DNA from: Strongylocentrotus purpuratus
Taxonomy: Eukaryota; Echinodermata; Echinoidea; Camarodonta; Strongylocentrotidae
Assembly: GCF_000002235.5 (NCBI RefSeq)
Contig: NW_022145613.1
Location: 4,390,447 to 4,454,446, forward strand
Direction: 5' to 3'
Length of the DNA: 64,000 nucleotides
Under the pieces are notes generated by a model. The model made no database searches and was not told the DNA's origin. It worked only from the letters and a program-made list of their open reading frames with translations. Shown here piece by piece: positions 49,547-62,864 of this stretch. Position numbers and translations under genes: made by a program. How positions within the stretch are numbered: the stretch's first letter is position 1; every line of letters starts with the position of its first letter.

Positions 49547-49627
49547 CGTTTTTATCCCACTCGAACAATACATCGTTTTTATCCCACTCGAACAATACAT
49601 CGTTTTTATCCCACTAAAACAATACAT
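49547..49627. repeat. 27-base tandem repeat, three copies
   Basis: The unit starts CGTTTTTATCCCACTCGAAC and ends AATACAT. Copies are at 49547-49573, 49574-49600 and 49601-49627. The first two are identical; the third has AA in place of CG at two positions. Confidence 0.97.
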
Positions 49628-51118
49628 CAACTTAAAAATGCAAAATATCAGACAGATAGTTTGGGCTTAGAATACCATGGACATGGAATGAATTGATACG
49701 AAATTTGAAAGTATACTAGGATAAAGAGGTAGGCGAGGCAGAGTATCATGGCACACGGAATAATATACTATGAATAACGGGATACTTAAACGAAAAATGA
49801 TAATTAAAGAGAACGAAACGAAAAATGAAACATTTTGCTCTTTACAAAGCCTTGACTGTGGTAAAACAAATTCTCTGTAGCAAACTTAATATTTTTTCAC
49901 AACGTTTTGAAAAACGGATATAAATCTACCATTATGACTAGTATCATTTACGTGTACCATCTTTTGCATAATACATGCCTACATCATCATTGATGGGTAC
50001 TTTGGTTAATATATGGAACTCTTTCTATCATGGTGTATGCTGAAAATGGAGTACATATGTGTTTCAAATACACTCATGGTATACCCGTGTTTGTTCACCT
50101 ACCCACCCATCCTGTTGCTAGTGGCATCTTTACTACTGATCTACCTGCAATACAAATTTCATTGCCATATAAATCGATACACAGTGATGAAGGCTTGTTT
50201 CTTTAACGTTGAGTCGAACAAAATTACCAATTAGACGAAGTGGCTCATACGCCCACGCAATATACTGAAATCTGGTATACAACATAAACGGAGATGCTCG
50301 TGAACATTTAAAAGAAGAAAGTTCGGTTAATACCTGATTTCCATTGAATCTAGGTCTGTATTGAAAGAGCATTATGTGACGAAAATGTCACGGAGGATTT
50401 GATTCTCAAGTCGCATAAACCTTTCCATATCATTGTCAGGAAAAAATGTATGTAGATTTTCTCCTCTTGTATAATTTGCGGTAATGAATAATCTAGATTT
50501 GTCTCAGGCTATATGTATTGCGAGCAGAGCAGCGGTTGTGTGTGTCTTTGACTATTATTTCATCAAATATTTCAGCCAGTCTTGCTTTAGATTATCTCGT
50601 CTACAAACGTTAAGTTAAACATCAAGTGATTAATGAAACTGTTAATGTTATGGGGCATATAATTTATATTCCGTTTGAGATGAAGGGATAGTTTAAGTAT
50701 AAAACAAGATTTTTAAAAAAAATCCTGAGGTACATGTATCAACAAAAAGTGGTGTGGGTGGGTGGACGTGCGATATATGTGTGTTATGTGGGAGAAAGGA
50801 GGCGTGGTGAAGAGGGAAAGAGACAAAATACAATTAGATCTGTGCTACGGAGATTTTAATTCTGTAAATCATGTTCATTTGAAGCGATTAGAAAGCCTAA
50901 ACCCACAAGAAGAGCAAGAAACCAAAGATAGCACATGGTGTAGGATGGTCGCATTATGCGCGTCTCAGTTCAGACATTCGACCAAATAGTGACGACTTGC
51001 CGCGGGAAATAGAACAGGAATAGATAGAAACCTGCCTCAGGTCGTAATCCAGGATTCCCTATTTTTTTTATTTTTTACAAAAGACTGAGTATGACAACAC
51101 AAAACAGAGAGAAATAAT

Positions 51119-51170
<52 letters not shown>

Positions 51171-51182
51171 GAGAGAGAAAGG

Positions 51183-51238
<56 letters not shown>

Positions 51239-51241
51239 TAG

Positions 51242-51281
<40 letters not shown>

Positions 51282-53004
51282 CAAGATATATAACACTTCC
51301 AAGCCTTACTAGAGCTGCAGCAAAAAAGAGAATAATCAATAATTTTGTCTATGACATTTTTCCTTCAGCATCATAAGCCATTCTTCATCGATTTAGCTAT
51401 TCAACATTATGAGGAATGAATAACAGTCTGACGCGATAGAACTTAAACAATGATTTCCATACAGATTCATTGACATTTATGTGCTATATGTAATAGAAAA
51501 TGAACATAAAAGTCTCGTTGGAAAAATGATTTAAAAATAGATCACATTAAAATGTTAATAGGCTGTTGCAACTCGTTACCGGTATGAGAACACACATTTA
51601 CATGATGTACCTCACTTGATATTCAAGAATGCCATACACGTATTAACTGGATATGTTGATGTGCAGCAGTGACAAAAATTGGTGAAAACGCAGAAGCTTT
51701 TTAAAGCGATCACTTTGGTATGTAGACTGTGAAGTGAAAAATATGGATCCTCTTAAAAGTCAACGACGTCGCCTTCTATTCATACCAAACATATTTCACT
51801 TCTGAAAAGATCGCATTCCACCCTACGTCTGCACATCTTGCAGATAGTCCTTTGCTAGTATAAACTGTGCCATATTTGGTAGCCTAGGTAGAATCTCAAC
51901 GCAGAGTCTCGTCATATTCTTGAGCAATTTAGAAGGTCAGAACGATCATATTTCTATCCGAGAAATCAGCCCGAATTGCTCATGTTTATTGCTCCGATTG
52001 CCAGCAATATAAACAGACAATCTTCCATAAAAATATGACCGCAAGATGCGTTACCATAGCCAACAGAAAATCATCATGGACAGACTGCTCTGAAGAAACT
52101 TTCATCACCTGTATGCGTCGACCACTGTGAAGATTCGGGTACGCTAAACAGCCAAATTAGATATTTCAATTTAAAAAATGGCAGTGGTAACAAAGGTCTT
52201 GGCCCACTTGCTCTTTTTGCAATTGATGGACATTTCCTGGTATAGAAAATAAACTGTTGGAATGTATATCTCTACCCGACATTAACGATACACTTTCCGC
52301 CTACCTATGTTTATGCATCTTGCGTTATAGGAGAGCATAGTATGGGAAAGGAAAGACAGAAACGCCGTGGATGGAGAGTATATACATCTACATGTTCAAA
52401 AAACAAAATTAAAACAAAAACTAGTAACTAATATAACGTGGTATTGAATATTAGCTTCATTAACATGATTTTTAAAATTTGTGTCAGTTCAATCTAGTCA
52501 TAAATTGCGATTTTGTTCACAATATCACACTAAAAAACAGGAAATGATTTCGTTCAATTACAAAAACTTGCACTTCTTTACCAAGACAGAAAGGATACGT
52601 ATCAAGTTGACAAAACTATATAATGTACAGGCCAAAACTGATCTACGAATGCCATTTATTTTGTCGAAATAGTCGCATAGATGGGAGAAATTCAGGGTAA
52701 AAGACAGTGAGAGAACTCATCACTTAGATGGAAAAGCTTCTTCGAGAAGCAAGCCGGCAACGTTCCTGTTTATCTGACTGTTACCATCCATTGCATTGAC
52801 CTAGGGAACAATTACAGAAAGATCAATAGGAAAACCTAATTACCTACGCAGAATCGTCCTTGTTACGTATCCCCAGTCCCCCACACTCGCCTTGTCTAGA
52901 AGCCATTCACACTTGCTTCTTAAACTAAACTTCCCAATAAGTAGTTTTCATAAATGGATGAATAAGACCGGAACATCCGAGTAGCCTGACAGCTTACGAG
53001 ACCG
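49628..53004. other. No recognisable gene
   Basis: AT-rich sequence containing the GA tract at 51111-51280 and no ORF with a recognisable domain. The patch at 52730-52990 is slightly GC-richer and leads into the zinc-finger fragment. Confidence 0.6.
51111..51280. repeat. GA-rich polypurine tract
   Basis: About 170 bases of GA with GATA and GAAA interruptions. The minus Ser/Leu ORFs over it are artefacts. Confidence 0.97.
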
Positions 53005-53245
53005 ATGTCCAACGAGACCGACGATGAAGGCTTCGTTCGCACTCCGAAAATCTGGGCTGAAGCCAAAATCTGTGACGTATGTCAGACATCTTTTGGACAT
53101 AAGACAAAGAGGATCATTCAACTAGGCTGTAAGCATCAGTATTGTTAAATTCGATGACGTATTCTGTACTTTGTGCAAGGACTCCTGGAAAAATATTAGG
53201 AGATGTATATCAACGTTTATATACAAAGTATTGTATTCTCGCTGA
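53005..53245 (+). pseudogene. Decayed zinc-finger (PHD/RING-like) coding fragment
   Basis: A 47-codon ORF runs from the ATG at 53005 to the TAA at 53146. It begins MSNETDDEGFVRTPKIWAEA, continues KICDVCQTSFGHKTKRIIQL and ends GCKHQYC. Shifting to the +1 frame at 53147, the sequence goes on KFDDVFCTLCKDSWKNIRR to a stop at 53243. Together the cysteines and histidine (C-x2-C, C-x-H-x2-C, C-x2-C) look like a PHD- or RING-type finger broken by a frameshift or deletion. Such fingers occur in ORF1 proteins of some invertebrate retroelements (established knowledge), so a retroelement remnant is my preferred reading. A live alternative is a genuine exon: a good donor, GTAAGC, begins at 53129 within the Cys42 codon. 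No other exon was found. Confidence 0.4.
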
Positions 53246-53451
53246 GCTTTCGTAAAATATTTTACAATGGCAGAATTGTAAAGGCAATCATAAAATAGCC
53301 AGTTATCACAGGAGTGAATGACAATATTTTACAACCCAAAGAGATTTTAGTTTATTATTTGAATTAACACAATATTTATTTTATTACTCACATTACTTAT
53401 TCGTGAGTTTCCATTAAGTTTTTAATTTGTTGTCAATTTAAGAAGCACATT

Positions 53452-53690
53452 TTGATACGATTCACGGTTGTGCGTTGGTGTGAGGAAGATATTTGTAGAT
53501 CAACGCGCAAAATGGCGCGAAAACGATGCCACCTAAAATGTCATCGCTTCCCCAAGGCAGAATCTACGCCTTACATTGTGAACGGAGAGCAGATGAAGTC
53601 TTTGCCTGTATGGAGAAGAAATTCAATTCCTTCACTGCAAATGTCAAAATAACATCGCATCTCCCACGTGGAGGTGTTGGGTAATTTGCA
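53452..53690 (+). other. GC-richer coding-like patch next to the zinc-finger fragment
   Basis: Two overlapping plus frames are open here. One is a 66-codon ORF (53452-53652, with MARKRCHLKCHRFPKAES). The other is in a neighbouring frame, begins MPPKMSSLPQGRIYALHCER and includes DEVFACMEKKFNSFTANV. The second, with its EKKFNSF helix-like segment, could be a continuation of the same retroelement-type protein as at 53.0 kb, separated by AT-rich sequence. I recognise no domain. Stops interrupt both frames. Confidence 0.2.
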
Positions 53691-56120
53691 GTGGCCAAGA
53701 CCATCCAAATCGAGAAATATGCTATGCTATACGAAGGAGGGTCCTTGGGCACGATATAATCCAGAAATTAGCCAAGCAGGCTTGTATAAACGCAGTTGAT
53801 AGAGTTAAAGGCAGAGTTGTTTTTACCTTCTGTTTCAAAACGGCTGTTGCGCCTGCGCGTTTCCTTCCCTGGCGCCTTTAGTGATGTGGGGAAAGATAAC
53901 GATTTCCTTTATTACGTGCATGTAGGACTGAATCAAATGCATTTTTACATGTAATCTTGAGCTCTGGTAAGTGAGATGGAAACCGCATAGTAAATTGTGA
54001 AAAACGTTTTTTTTTTTTATGTTTATTTCGTGCGTGGTTCTTCACATACATGATGTAAGTCAATTGTGTAAACACCTGATGGTTTTATAATATTTTTTTT
54101 TGTCTGCGATGACGAAATATCATTATGGGTATTTAATTGATAAATGTGCGAATATGAAATTAATTTCTTACCTGCTGTTCGTAAATCAAGAGAAAGACAT
54201 GGAAACCCGCAGAATGAAGCAAGAAAAGAAAGAAAAAAAGAAAGGGGAAAAAGATAAAAGATTAATCATTGCATTTATAAAATGACTTAAATATTATAGA
54301 ATTAAAATCTCATCTCTTTTATAATGATAAGCAAATAAAATATACTGCTCTACGTCGATGAATTATAATTTTTGAATAACGTATTTGAACCATGATGAAC
54401 TATTTTGAACTGGGTATTTCAAATATAAATTTCATTTTAATTTTACTACTATTTTAGAAGAATTGTAACACACCTGATAATGTAGCACCTGATCCAAATT
54501 ATATATGAGACTTTCACACATACTAACTAGAGCAGTGGAAAAAAAAATCTATATCCATGACATTTGAATATTCAAGAGTCTTCATCCAACTAGATAGTGT
54601 ACAGAAAATCATGAAATGCCAAATTAAAGCAAGTGAAGCGACATTGGAGGGCATTTATTTTCACATCAACTATTGCCACGACCAATGTGTTTATTCCAAG
54701 AAGGGGCCCACTGGAAACCTTGGTCATTAACTAAAGGCCCCTTGCTTCATTATGTCCCCTCACCCACATTATAAACATTATCGTCATGCGGCTGGTGACG
54801 GAATACATGTAAACTCATTAACCATCTCCATATACCTAGGGTCCGATACGAGGCTGATATAAGGGTAAGAACGAATGAGGAGACGGAGGATGGGTTGAGA
54901 TAACTGTTACATAATCCGGGGAATTTAACCGGGTCTGATTTCCTATAGGGAGAAATTAGGCCAGTGACAGGTCGCTTCTTCGCGCTCTTTTGGATACGAT
55001 ATTTGATCCCTACACGCTTTAATTATGTCCGATTGGATACAACGAACGAGCAGTCAAGCAAACTGGGGCACAAGTATTTGTGCTTTTGCCAGAGCCTTAA
55101 AATATATTTTATCCGTATATGCTTTTGAATTAGTGCATTTTAAATAATACTAAAATGGAAACAGCTTACAAATTTCACCTTTAAAACTGATTAGATTGCC
55201 AATAGAATGTACCATAAACATGATTTTCTTTCATTTATGTCAATAATTTACACTCACTGTCTCCTCACCCTGTTTATACTTCACCCACACGTACTGGCAT
55301 CATCTTTCACTGTCCCCCTTACAATAGGGATTGTCTCCCGATCGCTTTGACAACGTTGAGTAATAAACATTTTCCTACATAGACGAACATGGAGTTCCAT
55401 TTGGGATTGCATTTTAACAAAAGATCACATCCATAGCAAAGCTTTCTTTTGACAACTCAGTCCCTCAGTCTCGTTGCTTTGCCCCAAAGATCATATATAT
55501 TTATAGGAAGGCCATGTACCAAAGATGCATGAAAGTGGGTGGAAAAGCACACATAGTATTATGCAGTGTGTTCTAGGAATCTGTATACACGACACGGCAT
55601 GTCGACGGAGAGTAATTGCGCAATTTGTTTAATGTTAAAAGCAATCAAGCTTAGCACGCTGGTTGGTTTAATTAATCCATTCACTCTATTATAAGATGTC
55701 ATCCCAGCTTGTTTTGTTTAAGTCTGTAGTTATTGCAATTTGCGTGTGGCTTTTCTACGGTACAGTGGAGGCAGAGAAATGCTACTAAGACACGTCTGCG
55801 ATGAAGGTGAACGGATCAGAGACATGAGCAGACTTACTGAGAATGTTCAGGCTAATCATAACATGGGGATAATGCTGTCCTGTAAATCACCATGACTGTA
55901 ATAATATACATCATCACACATCCTTTCATTCCAGGGATGTACCTTATCTCTCGAGCTTAGCAGCACGTGTATTGTCTTACATATTACTCACATAACATGA
56001 TATGAAAGTTAAAATAGGAATATCCTTTTGGCGTATACACACACCCTTTTCGGGAATAATGTCATAATTGCGCTCAATCAGCATCATGGGCGAGGTAATG
56101 AATTGAAGAGAAAATGTTAC

Positions 56121-56206
56121 AAAGAAAGAGAAAGAGACAAAAAGACAGAGAGAAATAGATAGAAAGATAGATAGATAGATAGAGAGAGAGCGAGAGAGTG
56201 AGAGAA
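56121..56206. repeat. GA/GATA tract
   Basis: GA-rich sequence with (GATA)5 at about 56163-56183. Confidence 0.93.
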
Positions 56207-58972
56207 TGAGTTTAGAAAGGTCTGAGATAGCTTTCTATAGCAAAAAGACACTCTTCTGTTCCTGTTGAAAATAAAGATTGAAGACGAGGATACGAATAAC
56301 ATCTACCGGTCGCATTTCGTTCACCACATATGCCCTTGACTTATATCAGTATCTATGTAAATAATTAAATGCTCGGCCGGGAATCAATGCGATTAGATGA
56401 TCTGCACCGCCTTTGTTATTGAAATGATAATTGTGTCATCGCGAGTTATTACAGTTATACATACAAGGCCAGTTATGACATAATAAGGGCATTTAGTATT
56501 ATGATGTTTTGAGTTATGTGAGTTAGTATGCTTATCTATCCCCGCCTCCCTTGTCAATTACAAATCAGTTGATTGTTTTAATTACCTTGGTGAATAACCA
56601 GTGTTATACCAGACAATAGTACCATATGTGGATCGCATGGCCGTTGTTTTATCTTTAAGAGATATGAGAGGATGCATGGACTAATTGGAAGCAGACACGA
56701 ATAATGGCTAATTGTGGAAATGTAAAAACATGCTGCCTAAGTTCTACTTAATATAAATGAAGAATTTTTTTTTTTTATATTTGTGATGTACATGCTGTCG
56801 CAGTCATGATAAACATGGTAAGGATACAGGCAAATCGTACACAAGATCACGGTGTGGCAACAGACACTATAACTGACATGGCTATGACTGTGAAGGTGAA
56901 ACACTTCATCAAACGACAATTAAAGTATTCATCAAGTTTGACATTTGCATAAAAATTGCTCGTAAGTACGCAATGAAGATGTAGAGGTTATTTAGTCCCC
57001 TAATTGATGAAAATACTCTATTAAAACTTGATGAACCCAAACAAAATCACGTGTGATTGCTTTATACATGTTATCTACGTAAGATATGAAGTTCATATTT
57101 CCCCTATGGGGGCCGTCGCTCTCATGTCATCTGAAATCTGCAGTCCTACATCAATTTTCCTCCAGGATCTAATTTTGACATTTTAATCTTCACCAAAGAA
57201 AAGAAAATCCTCTTTTAAGATGGATCTAAAATAACAATTGTTTAATCAGAAGCGACAGATATGATCCCAGATATGCCTCGGAATTTAACAATATGACCCA
57301 GAAATGCATTAGCTTGCAGGCACTTCCCAAACTGTCGCCAGCTAGATCTCTTGCAATTCTGGGAACTGTTGACTCGATACAGAAATCAATGGGAAGGGAG
57401 AAAGAGAAATGACATTGGCGCTGCTAATTAATCCTGGTTTCTTTATTAAATGGTTAGGAAATTCTTGTCAGTTTTTGGATAAGTAACACGACAGTTATAG
57501 TTGTTTAAAATCCATGCTGTATATCATCAGTGATTAAAATGACACTCTATAAGCTGACTTTGAATGATCACGTTTATCGTCATTATAATATTAAAGTAGG
57601 GTATATAAAATGATATCAATCTCACAATAATCCTGTATGGTATACATTAGCCAATAATTTAATAGTCAACTTTTTTTTATCAATTCTCTAGTTTTTGAGA
57701 CATACATACAGACGCGCGCACACAGCCACATATATCAAGAGGTTATGGTGGATTAAATCACATTTTCGCAATGCCTGAAATACTTTCAAATGTATCTATA
57801 TAAGGAGAAGGTTGAGTTCTGGGGAGAGGTGAAAAAAAAGATGTGAGCGTTTTCATTTTTATTATGCAATTGTGGAAGAACATCAGAGAAAGAAATTTCC
57901 CCTGAAAAGAATGGCTCTTCAAATGCCTTTATATTCTAAATATGACATGTAACAGCGTTAAAACGAGGACCTCATTTTTATGCCACATGTTTGTGTAGTC
58001 CCATATACATCTTTCTGTGTACGGCGGTTGTAAATTTTCCCAAGACTTGGCCAAATTTATTTCATTTTGATGATCCCAGAACCTTGCAGTACACACCAAT
58101 ACTTTTATGGTACATGATCAACTTTTTCTGATCGCTTCCACACCGTTTCTTTCACAATGCAATTGCATGACCAGAACTCAACTTTATCTTTGAGCCTTGA
58201 TTTATACCGCAAATAGGGTTAATATGGTAGCTCCGACCGTATGCTACGCCGCTTAGCTCCATGAAGACGTTTCTCCATTTTGTGTGCCCCTTTTTAATCA
58301 TACAGATCCTCTTTCGAGACGAATATCTATGCTGTACAGACAAGATAAACTTCACGTTGCCTCTCATAATCATGCATCTATGAACGTATCAGGCATACGC
58401 GCGCATTTATATGATAAGAAGTAGGATGATGACGACGGAAATAACGGGTGCGATATTCCAAGTATAAGTAGCCCCCATGGAGTATTTATGAGGAGTGAAA
58501 TTGCTTCGTGCCTGGCATACATGGGATACACTCTAGGCGATTATCCCTCCTCAGAACACAGTGAAGGGAGGGCTACAGGTGCACACTGAGGAAGGATTTA
58601 AAAAAGCGTCGCTTTTGCCCTCGTTCTTCTATCTCGTGTCTAAATTGCTCATTTTACCTCTCAGTCATAACCGATGTGATTGCAGTGCAGCATTCACTAT
58701 TTTCAATGTGTTTGTTTTTTCTTAAGAGCACATAAACAGTATGCCAATTGTATATTATGTGATGGTATAACAGCTTAAAAATTACACGGAGGAGATATTA
58801 TTTATACAAAAGTTACTATTCTACTTAGATTTTTTGATATTTAAGAGAATTTTCTCCATTAACAAAAAACACATCGAAAAGACTTTACTTTTGCCTACAT
58901 CAATATGAGAATGTAAAAGTTAAACGGACATTTCTCAATGACATATATATGATACACATATACTGACTATCT

Positions 58973-58982
58973 CTCCCTCTCT

Positions 58983-59025
<43 letters not shown>

Positions 59026-59026
59026 A
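58973..59026. repeat. (CT)n tract
   Basis: CTCTCC and CTCTCT repeats, pyrimidine on the plus strand. Confidence 0.95.
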
Positions 59027-60925
59027 TTCAATTATTATCCAGGCCAATTAATCAAACCCTTGCCACCTCGATAATTATCATAACTCCCAACTTATCATTT
59101 GACGTTCGTCGTGAAGTTAATCTTTTCTGACTGAATTGTAATTTTCCCAAATTGACTCGGTAAGAATTCACCAGTAAAGTTGATATCGCACTGAATTTCT
59201 CGACAACCGTAAATAATTCCAATAATGAAATATTTCATTCATTACCTGTATATTATGTCAGTAAGGAAAATTTATAGCAAAGGGGTTCCCGCTTCCAATG
59301 TCATTGACATGGCACACTGGCGTCGGTGCATATCATGTATAGAGTTTAATGAATTACAACGACCCCCAACGGAAAAATTAATATTGATAAATCGAATACC
59401 GATGAACTAAATTCAGATCCTGAGTATTACATTGCTGCTCCTCTAAAATATAGTGTCAGTAAATTTATCAAGTCGTACTTTGGCATATGTTTATTTGCAA
59501 CCAACATCATTTTTTACACTTACCGATATAAAAGTTTGTTTTCCATGGTATTCGGTTGGATATTCTGTTGCTTGGAATTAATTTTTCCTTGTTTTAATAT
59601 GAGACACACAATATAATGATCTAATCTCTCGAAGATAAAAATGGGACGCAAACCACCTGTTAATCTGGAATAAATATATATCTTTTCAATGGCAGGTTGA
59701 AAAATATCAAACACAACCCCATTCAATAAAGTCACTCAGTCATTTCAAAAGATACTCGATCGATTAAGAACGTATTTAATGAAAGTTAAATACCTATACT
59801 AATTTTGAAAAAAACACATAAACAGTTATGATAATATCGCATATAATCTGCTCATACCTTCTTCTTCTTCTGCGGTGTTCACACTTGTACAAGCATTGCT
59901 TTTTAGTGGACCCCTCTGTTTCCAACATGTATTTTTTATTATTTTTTGTTTTAAATGCTATTAATTGATTTGTAATGTTTTGTTGGAAAGATGAATAAAT
60001 TGAAATTAAAATTGAAATTCTATTTATGACCACCCAAGCCAAATTATCCGCAAAGAAATGCACATAATTCATCCTTTTCCTCTTGTTAAATTTGGATACT
60101 TAAAAGCTGCACGGGTGAAACTCAAATGGTCCAAATCTTGTAAAGGTCGGTAATATAAAATTATGACAGCCATACGGGTACCCGCGTATAAAACGAATGA
60201 TGGGAATGGGCAAGTGTTTTTCCTTCATTTGTTTTTATTGCTAAGGTTTCATACCAATATAAATGCTATAGTAATACTATTGGTATCCGATTTCAGGACA
60301 GGACTTTACTGCATTAGCATGCAATTAGGGGGTACAGATAAATAAGTACCATATGCTTCTGTTTATGCCTCTGTTTATCGGTGTAGGCAAGAAATGATTG
60401 ACTGCTTATTGGAAATAGACATGGGGGAATATAAACCTCTATGAGACATGAAATAAATCACATCAATGGTGAAAGTGAAAGAAATATAAACTACGACTTG
60501 AAGAAAGAGGAAAATATAAGTCACCAAAGTGCAGAAAGCACTTAATTTACTATCAAATGGAAAATATGAAAGAGAATATTTAACTTTTCATAGACTACTC
60601 AGCGAGAGTATTTATACGTACCGTATGGAAGTATTCAGTTATGATTTCAATGACTTTTTCTTCTTCACGTGGTTCTATTGGAGCAGATGACGTCATGAAA
60701 AGTGCAAAATCACTTGAATAAATGAGCATAGCACACCTCTTGAATTGATGACTAGTACAGGGGTTTTATGTCCGTATATCAGATGCATAATCATTCACGC
60801 CAAAGCGAAAAGTGACAAATAGTCTTTCGATAAATTAAGAAAATGTCTTCATAGCAGAAACAAATCTAAATAGACGATCACTGAACATTTGCCATGGGTG
60901 AAAGGAACATTCTTGTTGTTTTCTA

Positions 60926-60927
<2 letters not shown>

Positions 60928-60957
<30 letters not shown>
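60928..60957. repeat. (TA)n microsatellite
   Basis: Uninterrupted TA run. Confidence 0.97.
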
Positions 60958-60960
<3 letters not shown>

Positions 60961-61853
60961 GGTTGCATTATCACTATTCTTATCTAACAATCGAGATATC
61001 AAAACATCATATCGTCTGAAAATAGATTTCAGTCTGAATCAAACATAGTTCGGTCAATGACCAACCCAACAATCTTAATCTCACTCTTGTCGTTTTTATT
61101 AACATCACATAAATAATATAGAGCGAGTGAGCGAAGGTGTGGTTGTTTCTACCATGATCAGCATACCAGCTAACTTTTACATAACAACGGCACACACAGT
61201 AATTGAGAAATCCATCACAATTTCACGACAGAGGCAATGCATTGATATTGTGTACTGCAAAGCAAGCATAGGAAGGGATCTCAAAAAAGCATATATCATT
61301 AGAGAGCCTGTTCTCAATTGTACTGTTATTTATAAAAAGAAAATTGTTGTGTATCGGAGTTGACATGAAGAAAAAATATATATTTATATTATTCTCATTG
61401 CGAACATGACCCTAAACTAAACTGTATCATTGCACTGTGATAACGATGCTGTATTATAACATTAGCAGTGAATAAGCATGCTATACAAATTTAATTACAA
61501 TTTCTTTTAAAAATTCACCCAATCATAGATATTTATCTATGATCATGTAGATGATGAAAAATTTAAATTCATAAATAATGAACTAAGAAAGCATTTCCCC
61601 TTTGTACAAAAATAGATTATGGGTTACCGGAAGCACAGCATTATTGTTTAATTAACGGTCATACATCTTTCATGCTGATAAAAAGAGTGCATACAAAAGG
61701 CAAAGCCCGCTTATTTTTTTGTTTTTTAATCTTTCTTTGAAAATACCATAGATTATGCCTTATTATCTGACGTGTTTATATTACGTTACAGGTGCTAACT
61801 AATCATTGATCAATATTACAATGTGTTTAGTAATATTGTTTGGTAATCATTAT

Positions 61854-61855
<2 letters not shown>

Positions 61856-61910
<55 letters not shown>

Positions 61911-61976
61911 CTTTGTCTCTCGTTCTCTCTCCCTTTCTCTCTTTCTCTCCCTCTCTGTCTGTCTCTATCTCACACT
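61856..61976. repeat. (TA)26 followed by CT-rich tract
   Basis: A TA run at 61856-61908 passes directly into CTCTCGTTCTCTCTCCC-type sequence. ORFs on both strands here are artefacts. Confidence 0.96.
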
Positions 61977-62578
61977 TTTCCTCGGTCTCCCATGCTGTCT
62001 GCACTATTATCCTCCCTACCTCTCTTCTATATTTCCCTCCAGCCCTAAGTATGATGATTGTGGAATAGAATGTTAAGCGAATTTTATGAATTGTATTAAT
62101 TTGTATATATATATGTGTACACTGATTTTTTAATTCATTCACTGCGTGATATGTCTTAATACGTTTTATGTTTGTATAAATATTTATGTTTTTACAATGT
62201 ACAAAGTTCTGCAATTCAACCATCTGGCTGCAAATGAATTTTTAATAAAACCATTATCATTACCATTACCATTAGAATATATATTGTTCTATTAAAATAG
62301 ATGGCTTCCCCTGTGGATAGATATGCATATAGTTTGCCATAATTATAAACTACATGTTTAATTATTCCACAACCCGAAGTCTTCTTTAAAAACATGAGCC
62401 ATCATACTCAGAGGCAGACAATCAATGTGGCATTTTCAGTCTAGTACTCCCGTGTACAGTCCTCTTCTCGCGCATTGCGCTACGTAGATAAGCACTCAAT
62501 CCACATACTCACATACACACACGCGCACGCACACAGTTTTCACAATTACTGTTACTACTTAAGTTTCAAACTTCTGAT

Positions 62579-62700
62579 GAGGGAGAGGGAGAAGGAGAGA
62601 AAGAGAGAGAGAGAGAGAGAGAGGAGGGGGTAGAGAGAGAGAGATGGGGGGGGGGGGGGAGGGATAGAGAGTGAGATAGAAGAGGGGGGTATTAAAGAGG
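62579..62700. repeat. GA-rich tract with G run
   Basis: GAGAGGGAGAAG blocks, pure GA at 62598-62622, and a G run at 62646-62659. Confidence 0.95.
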
Positions 62701-62849
62701 GGGAAAGAAGAGCCAAAGGGAGGAACAGCGATGGGATTCTTGTGCGATGAACATGAATGTTAGTAAGCCCCAGATCAATTATTGTGATAATATGACAAAT
62801 AGTACTATTAACATTAATTGATATTAATATCACTTCATGATCTGATGAT

Positions 62850-62864
62850 GGGGGGGGGGGGGGG
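62850..62864. repeat. Poly-G run (15)
   Basis: G homopolymer beside the palindrome-like AT stretch TTGATATTAATATC. Confidence 0.95.

Noticed and set aside
51037..51339. 100-codon Ser/Leu ORF
   Set aside because: GA-tract translation.
61806..62223. ORFs with YIYIYI repeats on both strands
   Set aside because: Translation of the TA microsatellite and the adjoining CT tract.
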